Below, piece after piece: positions 8,589 through 21,324 of a stretch of 64,000 nucleotides of DNA (its first letter is position 1; every line of letters starts with the position of its first letter). The stretch spans positions 2,464,687 through 2,528,686 of the forward strand of contig NZ_CP011883.2 of NCBI RefSeq assembly GCF_000340435.2, read 5' to 3'. Origin of the DNA: Mycobacterium haemophilum DSM 44634 (GTDB lineage Bacteria; Actinomycetota; Actinomycetes; Mycobacteriales; Mycobacteriaceae). Under the pieces are notes generated by a model that saw nothing but the letters and a program-made list of their open reading frames with translations, was not told where the DNA came from and did no database searches. The position numbers were made by a program, and so were the translations under genes.

Positions 8589-8849
8589 ATGACGTCGCCC
8601 AATCCCGAAGGCCCCTTCGACTATGCGCGCAAACGGCCGGTTCAGCTCCTGGCCGGCCTGTTTGTCGGCGTGTTATCGACGCTGCTCACGTTCGGCTACC
8701 TCTGGTTCTTCGCGCCCATCTGCCCCCTTATGCTTTGTGGAGTAACAATGGCATTCCAACGTGCAACTGCATTCTCGATGGGCGCCTACGCTGCATTCTT
8801 TGGCGTGTTTGTCTTTGTCGCACTGCTCAGTGTGCTGTATTGGGTGTAG
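8589..8849 (+). CDS. Small two-helix membrane protein
   Basis: An 86-aa protein with a hydrophilic N-terminus (MTSPNPEGPFDYARKRP) and two hydrophobic stretches, LLAGLFVGVLSTLLTFGYLWFF and AAFFGVFVFVALLSVLY. The ATG follows the stop of the preceding small gene by a single base, so the two are almost certainly co-translated. The pair may form one membrane complex. Family not recognised. About 180 bp without an intact gene follows. Confidence 0.6.
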   Translation: MTSPNPEGPFDYARKRPVQLLAGLFVGVLSTLLTFGYLWFFAPICPLMLCGVTMAFQRATAFSMGAYAAFFGVFVFVALLSVLYWV

Positions 8850-8917
8850 GGCGCGAGTTGAGGCGGGCTGCCGCAGGCATACGGCTCCTCGAGCCAGTCT
8901 CTGCCCGACAGGGCTGA

Positions 8918-9010
8918 ATTACCGCAATCGCCAATCGGCGATACCATCAGCCGATGTCGGATACGCCCTCGGCTGGAGTTAGTCCTGCGTCAGCTGTCGC
9001 TGGCGTGCCC
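8918..9010 (+). pseudogene. Remnant of the 5' end of an Ala/Pro-rich membrane protein gene
   Basis: This stretch resembles the region just upstream of, and the first codons of, the gene at 10453. Both read CCGCAAT..GC.AAT.GGCGATAC.ATCAGCC, then a start codon and TCGGAT. Here the start is ATG (about 8953) and encodes MSDTPSAGV; at 10453 it is GTG encoding VSDLPLPPT. Similarity then fades and the membrane segment is missing. I read it as a decayed duplicate joined to the next gene by deletion. Confidence 0.55.
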
Positions 9011-9033
9011 TGTGCGCTGCCGCCGACACAACC

Positions 9034-10023
9034 GTGCTGGTCAGCCACCTTGCCAGCGAGGCCATAGTGAGCGGCGACGACGAGCTGAAAATCATCCTTG
9101 ACCAGCTTGCGCAGCTGGCTGGGTTGCCACCGCCGCCAGTGATCATGCCTGATGCCCTAGCCACAGGGCGCTCAAACATCAGCCAGCTGCTGAGGGCGCT
9201 TGGCGGAGCAGCAAACGGCGGCGATCCCGCTGACAATGCCGACTCGCAGACCGGACATGCCGAACGCGGAGCAAAGATCGGCGACGCACTGACCAAATTC
9301 CCAGCCAATGAGGATCAATCAGCCGCGCAGTTGGCCGGCGTCGGCAATCAAAGCCAGATGGCCGAGATGCTGCAACAGATGCCGCAGATGGCCTCGGGCG
9401 TCGCCGGTGGAATCGCTGGTGCACTCGGTGGTGCACTGCAACCACTGAGCCAGATCCCGCAGCAGGTCGCCCAGGCGGGCCAACAGGCCATGCAGATGGG
9501 AATGGGTCTGCTGCAGCAAAGTGCCAGTGCCGCCACAGAAACCGGCATGGCGACACCCGGTGAACTGCTGGGCGCCGAAGGTGGGCTTGACAGTGGCGTG
9601 GGTGAGCTCGGCGAGGCTGGTGGTGGTAGCGGAGGTCTCAGCACCACCACACCGACCGCGATGCTCGGGCCGCTGCCGGCTCCGTCGGCTGGAACCGTCC
9701 CTGCCTCGTCGCCTACCGCGTCACCTGTGCCGCCGACCGCACCGGAACCGACGACAGGGCCAAGGGGCGGTATGGGTGCGATGCCGATGGTGCCGCCGGG
9801 TGCGATGCATGGTGCCGCGGGCACGGGAAGTGACGTCAAGCCCGACACCAAACGCATCGTCGCGCCGACAGTGAAGAACGGCGCCCCGGTGCAGGGCCGT
9901 ATCACCACGCCGCCTCCTACAGCAGAGGTGATCAAACGCGTTGACGGCAAACCGATTACGACGAGACGCATCCTCCTGCCCGATCAGAAACGCGACGATG
10001 ACGGAGCTGACTCAAGCCGTTAA
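9034..10023 (+). CDS. Gly/Pro/Met-rich hypothetical protein of the envelope gene set
   Basis: Up to 329 aa, unrecognised at family level. Residues about 10-110 are moderately charged, about 110-175 are Gln/Met/Ala-rich (QQMPQMASGVAGGIAG, QQAMQMGMGLLQQ), about 175-270 are a Gly/Ser then Pro/Thr-rich disordered region, and the last 60 are basic with RIVAPTVKNGAPVQGRI. No signal peptide is seen. The start is uncertain: GTG 9034 opens the frame, but GTG 9067 (VSGDDELKIIL) follows GAGG at good spacing and avoids the pseudogene upstream. Low-complexity helices followed by a proline tail recall ESX-associated proteins of the Rv2082-Rv2084 set. Confidence 0.6.
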   Translation: MLVSHLASEAIVSGDDELKIILDQLAQLAGLPPPPVIMPDALATGRSNISQLLRALGGAANGGDPADNADSQTGHAERGAKIGDALTKFPANEDQSAAQLAGVGNQSQMAEMLQQMPQMASGVAGGIAGALGGALQPLSQIPQQVAQAGQQAMQMGMGLLQQSASAATETGMATPGELLGAEGGLDSGVGELGEAGGGSGGLSTTTPTAMLGPLPAPSAGTVPASSPTASPVPPTAPEPTTGPRGGMGAMPMVPPGAMHGAAGTGSDVKPDTKRIVAPTVKNGAPVQGRITTPPPTAEVIKRVDGKPITTRRILLPDQKRDDDGADSSR

Positions 10024-10065
10024 TTGCAGTCCTGACGTGAACGCAAAATCGTGGTGCATAAAGTT

Positions 10066-10119
10066 ATGCTAGCCATCTTCCCGAGAACTCTGGTAAAGCG
10101 CCGGGAATCTGGCTAGCAT
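10066..10119. repeat. 18-bp inverted repeat in AT-rich spacer
   Basis: Left arm 10066-10083 (ATGCTAGCCATCTTCCCG) and right arm 10102-10119 (CGGGAATCTGGCTAGCAT) pair at 16 of 18 positions around an 18-base loop. No T-run follows, so a simple intrinsic terminator is unlikely. It begins 43 bp after the stop of the preceding gene. It lies in 10024-10452, a spacer of about 430 bp that is strikingly AT-rich for this genome and holds no convincing gene. Confidence 0.75.
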
Positions 10120-10205
10120 ATCAGGCCAGACACAATCATTGATATTATCAATAGAGACTGATATAAAATCAGCCAGATGCGCTTAATAGCTTTTTCGGTA
10201 TAGCA

Positions 10206-10230
10206 TGTCGATTACGGTGTTTATCGACAT
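10206..10230. repeat. Short inverted repeat, possible operator
   Basis: TGTCGAT and ATCGACA form a 7-bp inverted repeat separated by 11 bases, about 220 bp before the next gene's start. A second small dyad (CTGAT/ATCAG around ATAAA) lies near 10157-10171. Both are in the AT-rich spacer. Dyads of this size are compatible with a dimeric regulator, but no regulator gene is adjacent. Confidence 0.4.
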
Positions 10231-10452
10231 AATACCGACTAGGGATGCTGAAGCCACCACTCATAGAGGTCACACCGTCAATGACTGGAAGTCGCATACG
10301 ATATCGACATGACGCAAGAATCATGAATAACTCCCGCTTTGCAAATCTAGATCATTCTCGCCAGAGCCTGCTAAGCGACTTCAGACAGCGCACCGAGGTT
10401 CAAACGATGGAGGGTGACTACCGCAATTGCGAGTGGGCGATACGATCAGCCC

Positions 10453-10989
10453 GTGTCGGATTTGCCCCTGCCCCCAACTGCGCCGTCTGCCTCGTCGCCC
10501 GCGATGTCACCCACGCCGCGACGACAATGGCCGATGTTCGCGGTCCTGACGGTCGCCCTGTTGGCGACGCTCAGCGTCGCCATCTTCGGCTGGTTTCAGC
10601 CTTTGCCCAACAACAAACCGCCCCCACCACCTACCTACACCGACCAACAAGTCGCCGACGCAAAGACTAAGGTATGTGCCACGTACGACAAGGTACATCA
10701 CGCCGTCCTCGCCAACACAGGTCGAAGCGGAGGTAGCGACCCTACTGCAACTCTCGCTGTAGCTGCGAACGCGCGGATCGCACTGTACGACGGCGGCGAA
10801 TATCTGGTGAAAACGTTGACGCAGGAGCCCGCCACCCCAGCTGACCTCGCGGCGGCAACGCGAGCGCTTGCGAGCGCATATCAAGAGCTCGCAATTGGCT
10901 ACCTGGCTGAAGCAACCGATCCCGAAATTGAATCATCATTTCATGCCGTTGAGACTACTGGTTCGAAAGTCAGCAGGATGTGCAAGTGA
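10453..10989 (+). CDS. Ala/Pro-rich single-pass membrane protein
   Basis: A 178-aa protein. Residues 1-30 are Pro/Ser-rich cytoplasmic, one membrane segment follows (FAVLTVALLATLSVAIFGWF), then a proline stretch (NNKPPPPPTYTDQQ) and an outward-facing alanine-rich helical domain with two cysteines (KVCATYDKV and the C-terminal SRMCK). This is a common mycobacterial architecture whose members sit beside ESX-like gene sets. The frame opens at 10414, but GTG 10453 gives VSDLPLPPT and is supported by the matching start in the decayed copy near 8953. The end overlaps the next gene by 10 bp. Confidence 0.7.
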   Translation: MSDLPLPPTAPSASSPAMSPTPRRQWPMFAVLTVALLATLSVAIFGWFQPLPNNKPPPPPTYTDQQVADAKTKVCATYDKVHHAVLANTGRSGGSDPTATLAVAANARIALYDGGEYLVKTLTQEPATPADLAAATRALASAYQELAIGYLAEATDPEIESSFHAVETTGSKVSRMCK

Positions 10990-13166
10990 TATTCCCTCCC
11001 GGCGAATGGTCGCTTTTACTTGTCGGTGATCAATGGCCCGACGACCATGACTTGATCACACTATTGCACAGCAAGGCCAATCGTGGATTGATCGAGGCCG
11101 GCTTTTCCCATTTTGGGGACGTACTGCACGCCGCACACACCGGTCCGCTTACCGGGCAGCAGGGCCATACGGCCGATGATCTCCGCAGCACCTTCCGCCA
11201 GGGCGAGAATCAGGCCCGGCGGGTGGCCGAGAAGAACGGAATCAAGGCGAGCGCTTACGGTACCGCCTACGACAGCATGTTAAACCTCCAGCAGGATTTG
11301 AACGGTTTGGCCGAGGAGGGCAATAAAGAAATTAAAGAGATCCAAGGTTCGGAACAGCCCTTTGAAACCAAAGTGTCACAGATTGTCGCCGTGGTACATC
11401 AGCATCGAGCGCTGTCTAGTCTGGCCGCGGCAAAGTACGGCGGCAACGTGCTCGATGCGATGCAGAGGATCCTCGACGTCGAAGCAACGGGGCAGTCGGC
11501 CCGACAATTCGCCCTAACCCAAGGAATCGACCCAGGAGACATATTCCGACAACCAGATCGACAAGAGGAAATCGAGGATCAGGTACGAAGGGTGCTCGGC
11601 AGTCCCGATTCAGCGCAAGCTTTCCGGTCGGGGGGCAAAGCGCCTATAGGACTCCAGCCCGCGCCTGATCAGACTGCGCCCCCTCAAACGGCAGCAAGTG
11701 AACCGGCGGTTTTGCGTGCGGGCCAACTACCAACACCAGTCCAATCTGCAACTGCTGCAACGCCGGCCCCTCAAACGGGACCCGTGCTACCGCAAGCATA
11801 TTTGCAGGGCGGCCAGGTGCTACCAGGCCCTAATTCTGCCCGAACTGTTCCCGTCCCGCCGCCGCCACCCGGATCGACGTTCTCTACCACCTCGCCGACG
11901 CGAGCCTCGGGGCTAGTTAACGCTGGCGCTGCTCCTCCTGGTACGCCGTCTCTAGCCAGCGCACCGGTCACGCCAACAAGCCCAACCCAAAGCTTCACCC
12001 CGACCGAACTGATGCACAGCTTCGACAAGGGCATGCAAGCCGGCGGGCCGCTCTCGACAACCGCCAACGCGATACCGCCGGCCCCGATGTCACCGACGCA
12101 GCCACAAACGCCGCTGCCGCTACCGACGACGCAGGCCACAGCAGCCCAAGTCCACACACCGGTCTTTGATACTCCGCCGCCAGCGCAGCATGTACCTGTC
12201 CCCGAGGCACCACCATCACCCGTGATGGCAGCGCCACCCACCCCAGCCGGTCCGACAGCTACACCCCCACCCGCGGGTCCGTTACCGGCTTACGCCTCCG
12301 ATCTGAGACCTACGACCTCAGCGGCCACCACACCGGCTGCGACGCCGAGCCCACCAATGTCCGCGGCACCCGGTTCGGCGCCGGTGCATCCGTCGGCCGG
12401 GCAGGCCGGCACCGGTCAACCCGCGGTGGTGCGGCAAACCCCACCTCCCAAACCCACGCCAGCACCGTCGAGCCTGGGTGCCCAAACCGTCGCCGCCACC
12501 GCCACCGGGGCCGTGGCCGGGGCTGCCTCGGCCGACGCCACCGCGCGGGCACGTCTGCAGCGGCTAATCAACGCGGTGGCCCGCCAACAACCTCGGCTGG
12601 CCTGGGCAGCCGGAGACCGCGCCGATAACACCACCGTGCTGGTCACCGATCTAGCCAGCGGCTGGATCCCACCGGGCATCGACCTCCCGGCAGCTGTCAC
12701 GCTGCTGCAGCCAGCGCGACGGCGCGGCAACCTGGAAGCACTGCTCGGCGAAGTCAGCGTCACCGCTGCCTACACGCCGATCCACCACGTTCCCGACGAG
12801 CACGAGCCGGTCCCCACATCGCCCCAGCCTCGGCGGGCACCCGACATCGACGAACTGGGCTGGCAGCTCGGCCAAGCCACCCAGTGGCGCGACGGACTAC
12901 CCCGGCTGGCCCACACATTGGCTAAAGCCGCTTCCACCGGTACCGGAGTGCTGGACTCCGAAGTTGAACTCCTGCACCAGCATCTGGCCACCATCAGCGC
13001 CCGTGTTCTCGATTCCTATCCCGAGAACGTGGATGCCAACGAGGTCGGCAACTGGCAACTGCTGGCCGCCATCGACGCCCTAGTCGCCGGTGACAAGACC
13101 GCCGCCAATTACCATCTCGCTTGGTTCGAGGCCTGCGGCACCGCTACCGGGCACGCCCCGAACTGA
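10980..13166 (+). CDS. Large Pro/Thr-rich hypothetical protein (Rv2082-like)
   Basis: A 728-aa protein starting at GTG 10980 within the end of the preceding gene. Residues about 1-225 are helical and charged (LRSTFRQGENQARRVAEKNG, KVSQIVAVVHQHRALSSLAA). Residues about 225-510 are a very proline/threonine-rich disordered region. Residues about 510-728 are a folded alpha/beta domain containing RLAWAAGDRADNTTVLVTDLASGWIPPG and a helical end (LDSYPENVDANEVGNWQLLAAIDAL). I recall H37Rv Rv2082 as a similar-length protein of unknown role. There is no signal peptide. Delivery by a type VII-like route is only a guess. Confidence 0.68.
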   Translation: MQVIFPPGEWSLLLVGDQWPDDHDLITLLHSKANRGLIEAGFSHFGDVLHAAHTGPLTGQQGHTADDLRSTFRQGENQARRVAEKNGIKASAYGTAYDSMLNLQQDLNGLAEEGNKEIKEIQGSEQPFETKVSQIVAVVHQHRALSSLAAAKYGGNVLDAMQRILDVEATGQSARQFALTQGIDPGDIFRQPDRQEEIEDQVRRVLGSPDSAQAFRSGGKAPIGLQPAPDQTAPPQTAASEPAVLRAGQLPTPVQSATAATPAPQTGPVLPQAYLQGGQVLPGPNSARTVPVPPPPPGSTFSTTSPTRASGLVNAGAAPPGTPSLASAPVTPTSPTQSFTPTELMHSFDKGMQAGGPLSTTANAIPPAPMSPTQPQTPLPLPTTQATAAQVHTPVFDTPPPAQHVPVPEAPPSPVMAAPPTPAGPTATPPPAGPLPAYASDLRPTTSAATTPAATPSPPMSAAPGSAPVHPSAGQAGTGQPAVVRQTPPPKPTPAPSSLGAQTVAATATGAVAGAASADATARARLQRLINAVARQQPRLAWAAGDRADNTTVLVTDLASGWIPPGIDLPAAVTLLQPARRRGNLEALLGEVSVTAAYTPIHHVPDEHEPVPTSPQPRRAPDIDELGWQLGQATQWRDGLPRLAHTLAKAASTGTGVLDSEVELLHQHLATISARVLDSYPENVDANEVGNWQLLAAIDALVAGDKTAANYHLAWFEACGTATGHAPN

Positions 13167-13283
13167 GTCAGTTCTTTTGGCTAGCGAACGCATGCCGCCC
13201 TACATACCGTTAAGCTGTGACGCAAGAGCTAGGGAGAACCGAGGCTGCGTATCCAATATCGTCAATACGCCGGTTGGGGAAGC

Positions 13284-14246
13284 ATGAGCGTTAACATCGC
13301 TAGCTTTTATCACGATCCACTCATATTTCTTGATGAGTTTCCAGTTGACCGCACTGGCGGCACGCTAAAGATCTTTCATGATCGCTTTGATCGGGAGGTC
13401 CTGCGAGAAACTCTGACTGGTGGACTGGAGGTATCCGCGTCCGTGGAAGGAGAATTCAAATTTGATTTCAGCGCAGTATCTGGTTGTGCGGTTACTACGA
13501 GCGATCTCGCAGACTTGGCCGTATCTGAAACGAAGGTCCGTCGCACTCTTTTTATGAACGCTTATCTCGCATTTTTTTATACACGCGCACTTATCGCCGA
13601 AGACCAAAGCTTCGAGCGAATGATAGTAACACCCGAGCTGATGATTACAAACGATGGTAGCGGAATGAGTCCCAGCACCGCGCGTATTGCCTTATCACGC
13701 TTCCCGCAGTTGTGCAGCCAATTGACGGATAGAGCGAATTCCATGAGAGTAGGACCCATCGGCGTAGGAGTAGCGCAACAAGCGGCGGCTGACCTATCGG
13801 CATTGATTCAAAATCACCCCAAGGATGACGATTGCGTCTTACTCGTGGATCTTTATCTTCGCGCAAGTAAAGCGTATCAAGACTACAATTACAGCCTCAG
13901 TGTGATCACCTATTGGACTATCATTGAGCGATTACTCAATGATTTGTGGACGAAAATGCTGCAAGAAGAATCTATCACCGGAAAGCGACGGAAACGGCTG
14001 GAGCCCGGGACCGCTTATACGGCAGCTGTTATGACCGAGGTGTTGGTGTTCAATGATTATATCCCTAGAGGAATTTGCGATGATATCGCTGACGTCAGAA
14101 AATGCCGAAATGATTGGGTGCATAAGTTAAAGGCGGTTAATAGGGAGAACGCAGTGCTAGCCAACTCCGTGTGCGAACAGATGTTGAAGCTGACGAAGAA
14201 CCTGACTTTGAAAGCCCGTGGCGTGCAAGTCCTTCGTGGCATTTGA
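13284..14246 (+). CDS. HEPN-domain protein, candidate RNA-acting defence or toxin gene
   Basis: A 320-aa protein in a clearly low-GC stretch, so probably acquired recently. The C-terminal third is helical (YSLSVITYWTIIERLLNDLW) and carries VRKCRNDWVH with R275-N-D-W-V-H280, matching the R-x4-6-H motif of HEPN ribonucleases, including the frequent polar residue after the arginine. The N-terminal 180 residues are a mixed alpha/beta region I cannot place. GGGGAAG precedes the ATG. There are no membrane segments. It stands alone, 117 bp after the Pro-rich gene, without an obvious antitoxin. Non-catalytic HEPN-like surface proteins are the main alternative. Confidence 0.7.
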   Translation: MSVNIASFYHDPLIFLDEFPVDRTGGTLKIFHDRFDREVLRETLTGGLEVSASVEGEFKFDFSAVSGCAVTTSDLADLAVSETKVRRTLFMNAYLAFFYTRALIAEDQSFERMIVTPELMITNDGSGMSPSTARIALSRFPQLCSQLTDRANSMRVGPIGVGVAQQAAADLSALIQNHPKDDDCVLLVDLYLRASKAYQDYNYSLSVITYWTIIERLLNDLWTKMLQEESITGKRRKRLEPGTAYTAAVMTEVLVFNDYIPRGICDDIADVRKCRNDWVHKLKAVNRENAVLANSVCEQMLKLTKNLTLKARGVQVLRGI

Positions 14247-14286
14247 GGCAGTCCGCGCTAGGGGCAAAGATCTGAACGGGGCGCGC

Positions 14287-14379
14287 GTGACGGAGCAAGA
14301 ACAACTCGAAGCAACTGAACCAGTTGAAGCCCTTGATATTTCGATGATCGCTGCCAGAATCCCTGCCACGGAAAAGTAG
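14287..14379 (+). CDS. Possible small ORF downstream of the HEPN gene
   Basis: Thirty codons from GTG: an acidic start (VTEQEQLEATEPVEALDIS) then MIAARIPATEK. The frame stays open upstream to the HEPN stop without a better start. Low-GC codon use resembles the HEPN gene. It could encode a small partner protein or be the tail of a lost gene. Nothing else is visible in 14247-14485. Confidence 0.25.
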   Translation: MTEQEQLEATEPVEALDISMIAARIPATEK

Positions 14380-14485
14380 CGTGGGAGATGACCCCGCGAT
14401 GATACTGGATGCTGTGCGCGGGATCCGGCCGCATACGAACGCGCACCGATCTCCATGGTGGTCACGCCGTGCATCGCAGGTACCG

Positions 14486-15619
14486 TTAGCTGACGCCGAC
14501 TGGCACCACGATCAATTCGTGCGGCCGATTGTTAACCGAGAACGCACCATCCTCGGTCACGACGACGATGTCTTCGATTCGGGCGCCCCAACGACCCGGG
14601 AAATAGATGCCCGGCTCAACTGAAAAGGCCATGCCAGCAGCCAACGGCAGATCGTTGCCGGCAACGATATACGGCTCTTCATGGACCGACAGCCCGATAC
14701 CGTGCCCAGTGCGGTGCACAAAATACTCCGCGAGTCCAACCTCGGCCAATACATCGCGAGCGGCCGCGTCGACCTGTTCGGCGGTCACACCTGGACGGAC
14801 CGCCTCAAACGCCGCGCGCTGGGCCCGTTGCAGGACCGAATACTGTTGCACTACATCGTCGTTGGGCTCGCCGATGCTGTACGTCCGGGTCGAGTCGGAA
14901 TGATATCCAGGCGCATAGGCACCCCCGATGTCAACCACGACGATGTCCCCGACCCGCAGTTCACGATCCGAGTATTCGTGATGCGGGTCGGCGCCGTGCG
15001 GGCCGGATCCAACAATTACGAACGCGACCTCCGAATGCCCCTCGGCGACAATCGCTTCGGCGATGTCGGCGGCTACCTCGGCCTCGGTTCGGCCCGGGAC
15101 CAAAAACTCCGGCACCCGGGCATGCACCCGATCGATGGCCGCACCCGCTTTGCGTAGTGCGTCGACCTCGGCCGCCTCCTTGATCATCCGCAGCCCGCGC
15201 AGAATGTCAGTAGCCAGTACCGGCAGCACGTCGAGCACACAGGTCAGCGGCAACAGGTGCAGCGCCGGCATGGAATCGGTAACGGCGGTCGCCGCAGGCG
15301 CGCCGCCCAAGGCGTCGCTCACTAACTGATACGGGTCCTCGCCATCGACCCAATCCCGCACCGCCAGGCCAAGTTCCATCACCGCTGACGCGTGTAGCGA
15401 GGCCCGCTCTAGCCTCGGCACCACGACCGTAGGCTCGCCGGCAGCAGGCAGGACCAACGCGGTGAATCGCTCGAACGTCTGCGCCCGCGAACCGACTAGA
15501 TAACGCAGGTCGTAGCCCGGGCTGATGACCAAACCGGTCAGCCCGGCCGCGGCGGTCGCGGCGGTGGCCGCAGCCAGCCGCCTGGCATACACCTCGGCGT
15601 CGAATCGGTGAGAATCCAT
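14486..15619 (-). CDS. pepE: M24B metallopeptidase, Xaa-Pro dipeptidase-like (Rv2089c)
   Basis: A 377-aa cytoplasmic peptidase predicted to cleave Xaa-Pro dipeptides. The N-terminal creatinase-like domain spans about 1-145 and the pita-bread catalytic domain about 150-377. Metal ligands are visible: Asp pairs in [20 protein letters not shown], His in [14 protein letters not shown], Glu in FSVEPGIY and Glu in ARIEDIVVV. Length matches the mycobacterial protein. It is divergent from the exonuclease gene with 21 bp between the start codons, so the two promoters must overlap. Confidence 0.93.
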   Translation of the reverse strand: MDSHRFDAEVYARRLAAATAATAAAGLTGLVISPGYDLRYLVGSRAQTFERFTALVLPAAGEPTVVVPRLERASLHASAVMELGLAVRDWVDGEDPYQLVSDALGGAPAATAVTDSMPALHLLPLTCVLDVLPVLATDILRGLRMIKEAAEVDALRKAGAAIDRVHARVPEFLVPGRTEAEVAADIAEAIVAEGHSEVAFVIVGSGPHGADPHHEYSDRELRVGDIVVVDIGGAYAPGYHSDSTRTYSIGEPNDDVVQQYSVLQRAQRAAFEAVRPGVTAEQVDAAARDVLAEVGLAEYFVHRTGHGIGLSVHEEPYIVAGNDLPLAAGMAFSVEPGIYFPGRWGARIEDIVVVTEDGAFSVNNRPHELIVVPVGVS

Positions 15620-15640
15620 GGCGCTGGCAGGATAGCCGGC

Positions 15641-16594
15641 ATGCCCGCACCCTTGCTACTGCTCGACGGCGCCAGCATGTGGTTCCGCTCCTACTTCGGG
15701 GTGCCGTCATCCATCACCGCTCCCGACGGCCGGCCGGTCAACGCCGTGCGTGGATTCATCGACTCGATGGCGGTGGTGATCACCCAGCAGCGACCCAGCC
15801 GGCTGGTGGTCTGCCTCGACCTGGATTGGCGACCGCAATTCCGCGTCGCCCTCATCCCGTCGTATAAGGCCCACCGTGTAGCAGCAGAAATCAGTAGCCA
15901 GCCCGACATCGAAGAAGTGCCCGACGACCTGACACCGCAGGTGGACATGATCTTGGCGCTGCTGGAGGCGTTCGGGATCCCGACGGCGGGCGCACCGGGT
16001 TTCGAGGCTGACGACGTGCTGGGCACCCTGGCGGCTCGGGAACGCAGAGATCCGGTCGTGGTGGTCAGCGGCGACCGCGACTTGCTGCAGTTGGTAGCCG
16101 ACGACCCCGTCTGCGTCCGAGTGCTATACCTCGGCCGCGGATTGTCCAAAGCCACCTTGTACGGGCCCGCCGAGGTGGCCGAACGGTTTTGTGTGCCGGC
16201 GGATCGCGCCGGCACCGCGTACGCCGAACTCGCACTCTTACGCGGCGATCCGTCTGACGGCTTGCCGGGTGTTCCCGGTGTCGGCGAGAAAACGGCCGCT
16301 ACCCTGCTGGCTCGGCACGGCTCGCTGGCTCAAATCCTGGCCGCCGCCCATGACCAGGCATCGGGGATGGCCAAGGGATTGCGGACGAAACTGCTGACCG
16401 CGGCGTCCTACATCCAGGCCGCAGAACAAGTGGTACGGGTAGCCACTGACGCACCCGTCACGCTGTCCACGCCCACGGATGCGCTACCGCTGGTCGCCGC
16501 CAACCCGGCACGCACCGCCGAGCTGGCGACTCAACTGGGCGTCGGATCATCCATCGCACGGCTGCAGAAAGCACTCGACACGCTGCCCGCGTGA
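15641..16594 (+). CDS. 5'-3' exonuclease, PolA-type FEN domain (Rv2090)
   Basis: A 317-aa flap-endonuclease-type nuclease acting in DNA repair or Okazaki-fragment processing, independent of a polymerase domain. Acidic metal sites appear in [27 protein letters not shown] and [12 protein letters not shown]. The DNA-binding helix-hairpin-helix is [19 protein letters not shown] at about residue 205. The frame opens at 15608, but ATG 15641 begins the conserved [10 protein letters not shown] sequence. H37Rv carries a longer annotated N-terminus, which may be a start-site artefact. Confidence 0.92.
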   Translation: MPAPLLLLDGASMWFRSYFGVPSSITAPDGRPVNAVRGFIDSMAVVITQQRPSRLVVCLDLDWRPQFRVALIPSYKAHRVAAEISSQPDIEEVPDDLTPQVDMILALLEAFGIPTAGAPGFEADDVLGTLAARERRDPVVVVSGDRDLLQLVADDPVCVRVLYLGRGLSKATLYGPAEVAERFCVPADRAGTAYAELALLRGDPSDGLPGVPGVGEKTAATLLARHGSLAQILAAAHDQASGMAKGLRTKLLTAASYIQAAEQVVRVATDAPVTLSTPTDALPLVAANPARTAELATQLGVGSSIARLQKALDTLPA

Positions 16595-16605
16595 CGAGAG
16601 TCAGC

Positions 16606-17355
16606 CTATTGCGGTCGGCCGACCTCGTAGGTGCCCTTGTCGTCCTGGAAAGTCACCGTCACCCGCTTCTGCGCGCCATCGATGCTGACGCTGCAGTCGA
16701 AGGTGCCGCCCTTCTTGACGGTAGGGTCGGCGCCGTTGTTGCACTTGACGTCTTTGACGTTCCTCGCACCGTAGCCGTTGGTCTCATCGGTAAGGATCTG
16801 CTGCACACCGGTCTGAGCCTTGTTGACGTCCAACTTGGTGGTGACCAACCACGCTGGCCACAAAAAGCCGGTGACCAAGATGGCAGCGAGGATCAGCACG
16901 CCAATCACGCCAGCGATGCCGCCGATCAGGGCAACAGAACCCTTCGTGCCCGGTTGTTCATAAGGCTGGAACTGCTGCGGGTACTGGCCAGGCGGGCCGT
17001 ATTGACCTGGCTGGCCGTACTGGCCAGGTGGCGGCGGGTACTGGCCATACTGGCCGGGTTGTGCGTATTGACCGGGCGCACCGAACCCAGGCGGCTGGGC
17101 GCCGAAGTGCGCAGGCTGCCCATAGCCGGGCGCAGCCGGTGGATATTGATGCGGGTAGGCGGGCTCAGTCGGCTGCTGGTACTGGGGGTACTCGGGGGGC
17201 GTGTACGCCGGCGGATGCCAGGCCGCCTCCTGAGTGGGTGGCTGCTGTTGCCAGGGTGACGCCGCCTGGGTCGGCTGGTCCGAGGATTGGTTTTCCGCAC
17301 CCTCGCCGGGCGGTTGCCACTGCGTACCCGGGTCCGATCCGTGCGGTTCGCTCAT
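16606..17355 (-). CDS. Pro/Gln/Tyr-rich membrane protein with DUF4333 domain (Rv2091c)
   Basis: A 249-aa protein. Residues 1-135 are a disordered region rich in [12 protein letters not shown] repeats, then one membrane segment ([21 protein letters not shown], about 140-165). An external DUF4333 domain follows with two cysteines (VKCNN and FDCSVSIDG) likely to form a disulfide. Function unknown. It is convergent with the exonuclease gene (11-bp gap) and 75 bp downstream of helY on the same strand. Confidence 0.88.
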   Translation of the reverse strand: MSEPHGSDPGTQWQPPGEGAENQSSDQPTQAASPWQQQPPTQEAAWHPPAYTPPEYPQYQQPTEPAYPHQYPPAAPGYGQPAHFGAQPPGFGAPGQYAQPGQYGQYPPPPGQYGQPGQYGPPGQYPQQFQPYEQPGTKGSVALIGGIAGVIGVLILAAILVTGFLWPAWLVTTKLDVNKAQTGVQQILTDETNGYGARNVKDVKCNNGADPTVKKGGTFDCSVSIDGAQKRVTVTFQDDKGTYEVGRPQ

Positions 17356-17429
17356 CGTTTCTCCTCAGTCCCTAGGGCCTTGTCTTGGTTCCTTGACACA
17401 TCCGGGATGTACCGTAGCTCCGGCCCAGC

Positions 17430-21310
<3,881 letters not shown>

Positions 21311-21324
<14 letters not shown>

